Shown here: piece by piece, positions 52,285 through 54,554 of the stretch
Layout of the letters: every line of letters begins with the position of its first letter
Position numbering within the stretch: position 1 is the first letter of the stretch
Assembly (NCBI GenBank): GCA_049680185.1
Contig: JBAUHI010000023.1
Coordinates: 1-54,554 of the forward strand
DNA from: CAMLHU01 sp049680185
GTDB lineage: Bacteria; Gemmatimonadota; Gemmatimonadetes; Gemmatimonadales; GWC2-71-9
Direction: 5' to 3'
DNA: 54,554 nt
Notes under the pieces: model-generated
What the model was told of the DNA's origin: nothing
What the model saw: the letters and a program-made list of their open reading frames with translations, nothing else
Database searches by the model: none
Position numbers and translations under genes: made by a program

Positions 52285-54417
52285 GTGATCACGCCCGTCC
52301 TCCCTGCCATCGACACGATCTTCGGTATCGACGTCTTCTCCCGCCAGGTGATGCGTCAGCGCCTTCCCAAGGAAGTCTTCAAGAGCCTGGTCCGGACCAT
52401 CGATCACGGCGAGCCGCTCGATCCGACCGCCGCCGACGTGGTGGCGGCCACGATGAAGGACTGGGCCATCGAACGCGGTGCGACGCACTTCACCCATTGG
52501 TTCCAGCCGCTGACCGGCTCGACCGCCGAAAAGCACGATTCGCTGGCGGCACCGGATGGTCAGGGCGGGGTCATCTACAACTTCTCCGGATCGGACCTGG
52601 TCCAGGGCGAACCGGACGCCTCCAGTTTCCCCTCCGGCGGCATCCGGGCCACCTTCGAGGCCCGCGGCTACACGGCGTGGGATCCGACGAGTCCGGCATT
52701 CCTGGTGCGCGGTGCCGAGGGAGTGGTCACCCTCTGCATCCCGACGGCATTCGTCTCCTGGACCGGCGAAGCGCTCGACACCAAGATCCCGCTGCTCCGC
52801 TCCATGGAAGCGCTCTCCAAGCAGGCCCTGCGGATCCTCCGGCTCTTCGGCGCCGATCAGGGGGTGAGCAGGGTCTACACCACGGTGGGGCCGGAGCAGG
52901 AGTACTTCGTCGTCGACCGTGAGCTCTACTACCGGCGTCCCGATCTCCTCACCTGCGAACGGACGCTGTTCGGCACCCGTCCCCCCAAGGGCCAGCAGCT
53001 GGAAGACCACTACTTCGGCACCATCCCGGCCCGGGTCCTCGCCTTCATGGCGGACTCGGAACGCGAGCTCTATCGCGCCGGCGTACCGGTCAAGACCCGT
53101 CATAACGAAGTAGCGCCGGGCCAGTACGAGATCGCTCCGCTCTTCGAGATGAGCCAGGTGGCGAGCGATCACCAGATGGTCCTGATGGAAACGCTGCGGC
53201 GCGTGGCCACCCGCCACGGGCTCCACGTCCTGATGCACGAAAAGCCGTTCGCGGGGGTCAACGGCTCCGGCAAGCACAACAACTGGTCGATGTCGACGGA
53301 CACGGGGACCAACCTGCTGGATCCCCAGGACGACACCCACACCAACATGCAGTTCCTGGTCTTCCTCTGCGCGGTCATCCGGGCGGTGGACCTCCACGCC
53401 GACCTCCTCCGCGCCTCCATCGCCTCCGCGGGGAACGACCACCGACTCGGCGCCAACGAAGCACCGCCCGCGATCATCTCGATCTTCCTCGGCTCGATGC
53501 TCTCGGACATCCTGGCCCAGGTGGAAAAGGGCGCGCCCAAGCGCACCCTCCGCGGCGGTGTCCTAGATCTTGGCGCCAAGACGCTCCCCCAGCTCCCGCG
53601 CCATTCGGGCGACCGGAACCGCACCTCTCCCTTTGCCTTCACCGGCAACAAGTTCGAATTCCGCGCCGTGGGCTCCGCCCAGACGATCGCCTGGCCCAAC
53701 ACGGTGCTCAACGTGATCGTGGCGGAATCGCTCGATGTGCTCGCGGGAGAGCTCGAACGCGCCGCCGGCAAGAGCCCCACGCCCGTCCGGCTCCAGGCCG
53801 CGGTGGTGTCGGTCTTGAAGAAACTCCTCAAGGAGCACAAGCGGGTCATCTTCGATGGCGACGGCTACTCCGGTGAGTGGCACAAGGAAGCGGCGCGGCG
53901 CGGGCTCCCCAACCTGACCGATTCGGTGGCGGCCTTCCCGGCATTGAGCGCGCGCAAGAATGTGGAGCTCTTCCGCAAGTACGGTGTGTTGAGCAAGCCC
54001 GAGGTCGATTCCCGAGCCCATATCGCGGTGGAGAAGTACATCAAGCAGCTGGGGATCGAGGCCGAGACCATGATCACGATGGCGCGGACCCAGATCCTGC
54101 CGGCGGCGCTCATGTACCAGGAACGGATCGCGCGGGCGCTCACGGCCATCGAGGGGGCAGGGGTCAAGTCGGCGGATCAGTTGGCGCAATTGAAGGACTA
54201 TGTGGCGTTGGTGGGGCGGTTCCGCGATGCGATCGTGGGACTGGAGCAGGTGGCCGCCCATCACGGCGGTGATCCTGAGGAGCAGGCGGTGCACATGCAG
54301 AAGAAGGTGCGGCCGGCAATGGCCAGGGTCCGGGAATTCGCCGACCAATTGGAGACGCAGGTCGCGGCCGAGCTCTGGCCGCTGCCGACCTATCGCGAGC
54401 TGTTGTTCCTCAAATAG
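52285..54417 (+). CDS. glnN: Glutamine synthetase type III
   Basis: 710 residues from GTG 52285, the length of GSIII and much longer than type I. It makes glutamine from glutamate and ammonia. Conserved GSIII segments include HFTHWFQPLTGSTAEKHDS (about 74-92), GPEQEYFVVD (about 204-213), KTRHNEVAPGQYEIAPLFE (about 271-289), HEKPFAGVNGSGKHNNWS (about 319-336) and DRNRTSPFAFTGNKFEFRAV. Metal and substrate residues are present throughout. There is no adenylation-site sequence as in GSI. It is divergent from padR; direct PadR control is possible but not shown. Confidence 0.95.
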   Translation: MITPVLPAIDTIFGIDVFSRQVMRQRLPKEVFKSLVRTIDHGEPLDPTAADVVAATMKDWAIERGATHFTHWFQPLTGSTAEKHDSLAAPDGQGGVIYNFSGSDLVQGEPDASSFPSGGIRATFEARGYTAWDPTSPAFLVRGAEGVVTLCIPTAFVSWTGEALDTKIPLLRSMEALSKQALRILRLFGADQGVSRVYTTVGPEQEYFVVDRELYYRRPDLLTCERTLFGTRPPKGQQLEDHYFGTIPARVLAFMADSERELYRAGVPVKTRHNEVAPGQYEIAPLFEMSQVASDHQMVLMETLRRVATRHGLHVLMHEKPFAGVNGSGKHNNWSMSTDTGTNLLDPQDDTHTNMQFLVFLCAVIRAVDLHADLLRASIASAGNDHRLGANEAPPAIISIFLGSMLSDILAQVEKGAPKRTLRGGVLDLGAKTLPQLPRHSGDRNRTSPFAFTGNKFEFRAVGSAQTIAWPNTVLNVIVAESLDVLAGELERAAGKSPTPVRLQAAVVSVLKKLLKEHKRVIFDGDGYSGEWHKEAARRGLPNLTDSVAAFPALSARKNVELFRKYGVLSKPEVDSRAHIAVEKYIKQLGIEAETMITMARTQILPAALMYQERIARALTAIEGAGVKSADQLAQLKDYVALVGRFRDAIVGLEQVAAHHGGDPEEQAVHMQKKVRPAMARVREFADQLETQVAAELWPLPTYRELLFLK

Positions 54418-54420
54418 TAG

Positions 54421-54480
54421 CGGGTGGCCTGCGGCCACCCGATTGACTCTCGGATGTGTGCGGGTGGCCTGCGGCCACCC
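54421..54480. repeat. Two identical palindromes after glnN
   Basis: cgggtggcc-tgc-ggccaccc occurs at 54421-54440 and again at 54461-54480, separated by gattgactctcggatgtgtg. Each forms a nearly perfect stem with a TGC loop. They probably also terminate glnN. A degenerate copy follows tadA at 47430-47450. Confidence 0.7.
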
Positions 54481-54482
54481 CG

Positions 54483-54533
54483 CCTCACCCCCTGTCCCCC
54501 TCTCCGCATACGCGGCGAGGGGGGACGCCGGAC
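54483..54533. repeat. Copy of the GC-rich repeat that frames the DUF559 gene
   Basis: cctcaccccctgtccccctc followed by tccgc-atac-gcggcgagggggga shows the same order, ccctcacccc then cccctctcc-hairpin, as the units at 16993-17092. No DUF559 gene is visible next to it inside the window. The last 20 bases hold no feature. Confidence 0.6.
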
Positions 54534-54554
54534 TGTCATCAAGTAGGGGTCGCT

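Overview
The window is GC-rich, very densely coded DNA from a Gram-negative, diderm bacterium. TonB-dependent uptake, several predicted outer-membrane barrels, many lipoprotein signals, frequent GTG starts, 4-base gene overlaps, a type III glutamine synthetase and a split methylmalonyl-CoA mutase together point to Gemmatimonadota. That assignment is an inference from gene content and has not been tested with a database. The region looks chromosomal: most genes are housekeeping genes in long, translationally coupled + strand runs.

Layout. 1-5060: the 3' end of recG, a zinc-ribbon methyltransferase, two exported proteins on the - strand, asnS and mazG. 5097-16903: a + strand run of alr, a DUF1844 protein, deoB, cdd, an exported lipoprotein with a beta-barrel partner, miaB, comFB-like, comEC, fbp and the catalytic subunit of methylmalonyl-CoA mutase. 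16904-17780: a repeat-rich island with a DUF559 endonuclease-like gene between inward-facing copies of a GC-rich repeat. 17781-26574: fmdB-like, argS, a PfkB kinase, purM, the full riboflavin set ribD-ribE-ribBA-ribH, nusB and a glycosyltransferase. 26591-32114: hpf, hprK and a complete mannose-family PTS (EIIA, EIIB, EIIC, EIID, HPr, EI) in one overlapping series. 32185-35050: metK, a bifunctional-nuclease family protein and a membrane protein that seems to start at CTG.

35081-41049 is the most interesting stretch. It is a cobalamin riboswitch followed by btuF, btuC, btuD, a TonB-dependent receptor and a beta-propeller surface lipoprotein. The last gene sits where Bacteroides places BtuG, the lipoprotein that captures B12 for BtuB. 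The window also encodes a B12-dependent mutase, which would use the imported cofactor. After it come recO, selB (implying selenocysteine decoding), a small FlgD-like exported protein, clpB, tadA and tRNA-Ser(CGA). That tRNA is flanked by a 5' tRNA fragment upstream and a 3' tRNA fragment downstream.

47920-52124 is a - strand block: a DUF2249/DUF542 protein and a polytopic membrane protein, probably linked to NO or respiratory haem-copper functions and preceded by a perfect palindrome; then an outer-membrane barrel, a Cys-containing exported protein and a PadR regulator with its own candidate operator. The window closes with type III glutamine synthetase and several palindromic repeats.
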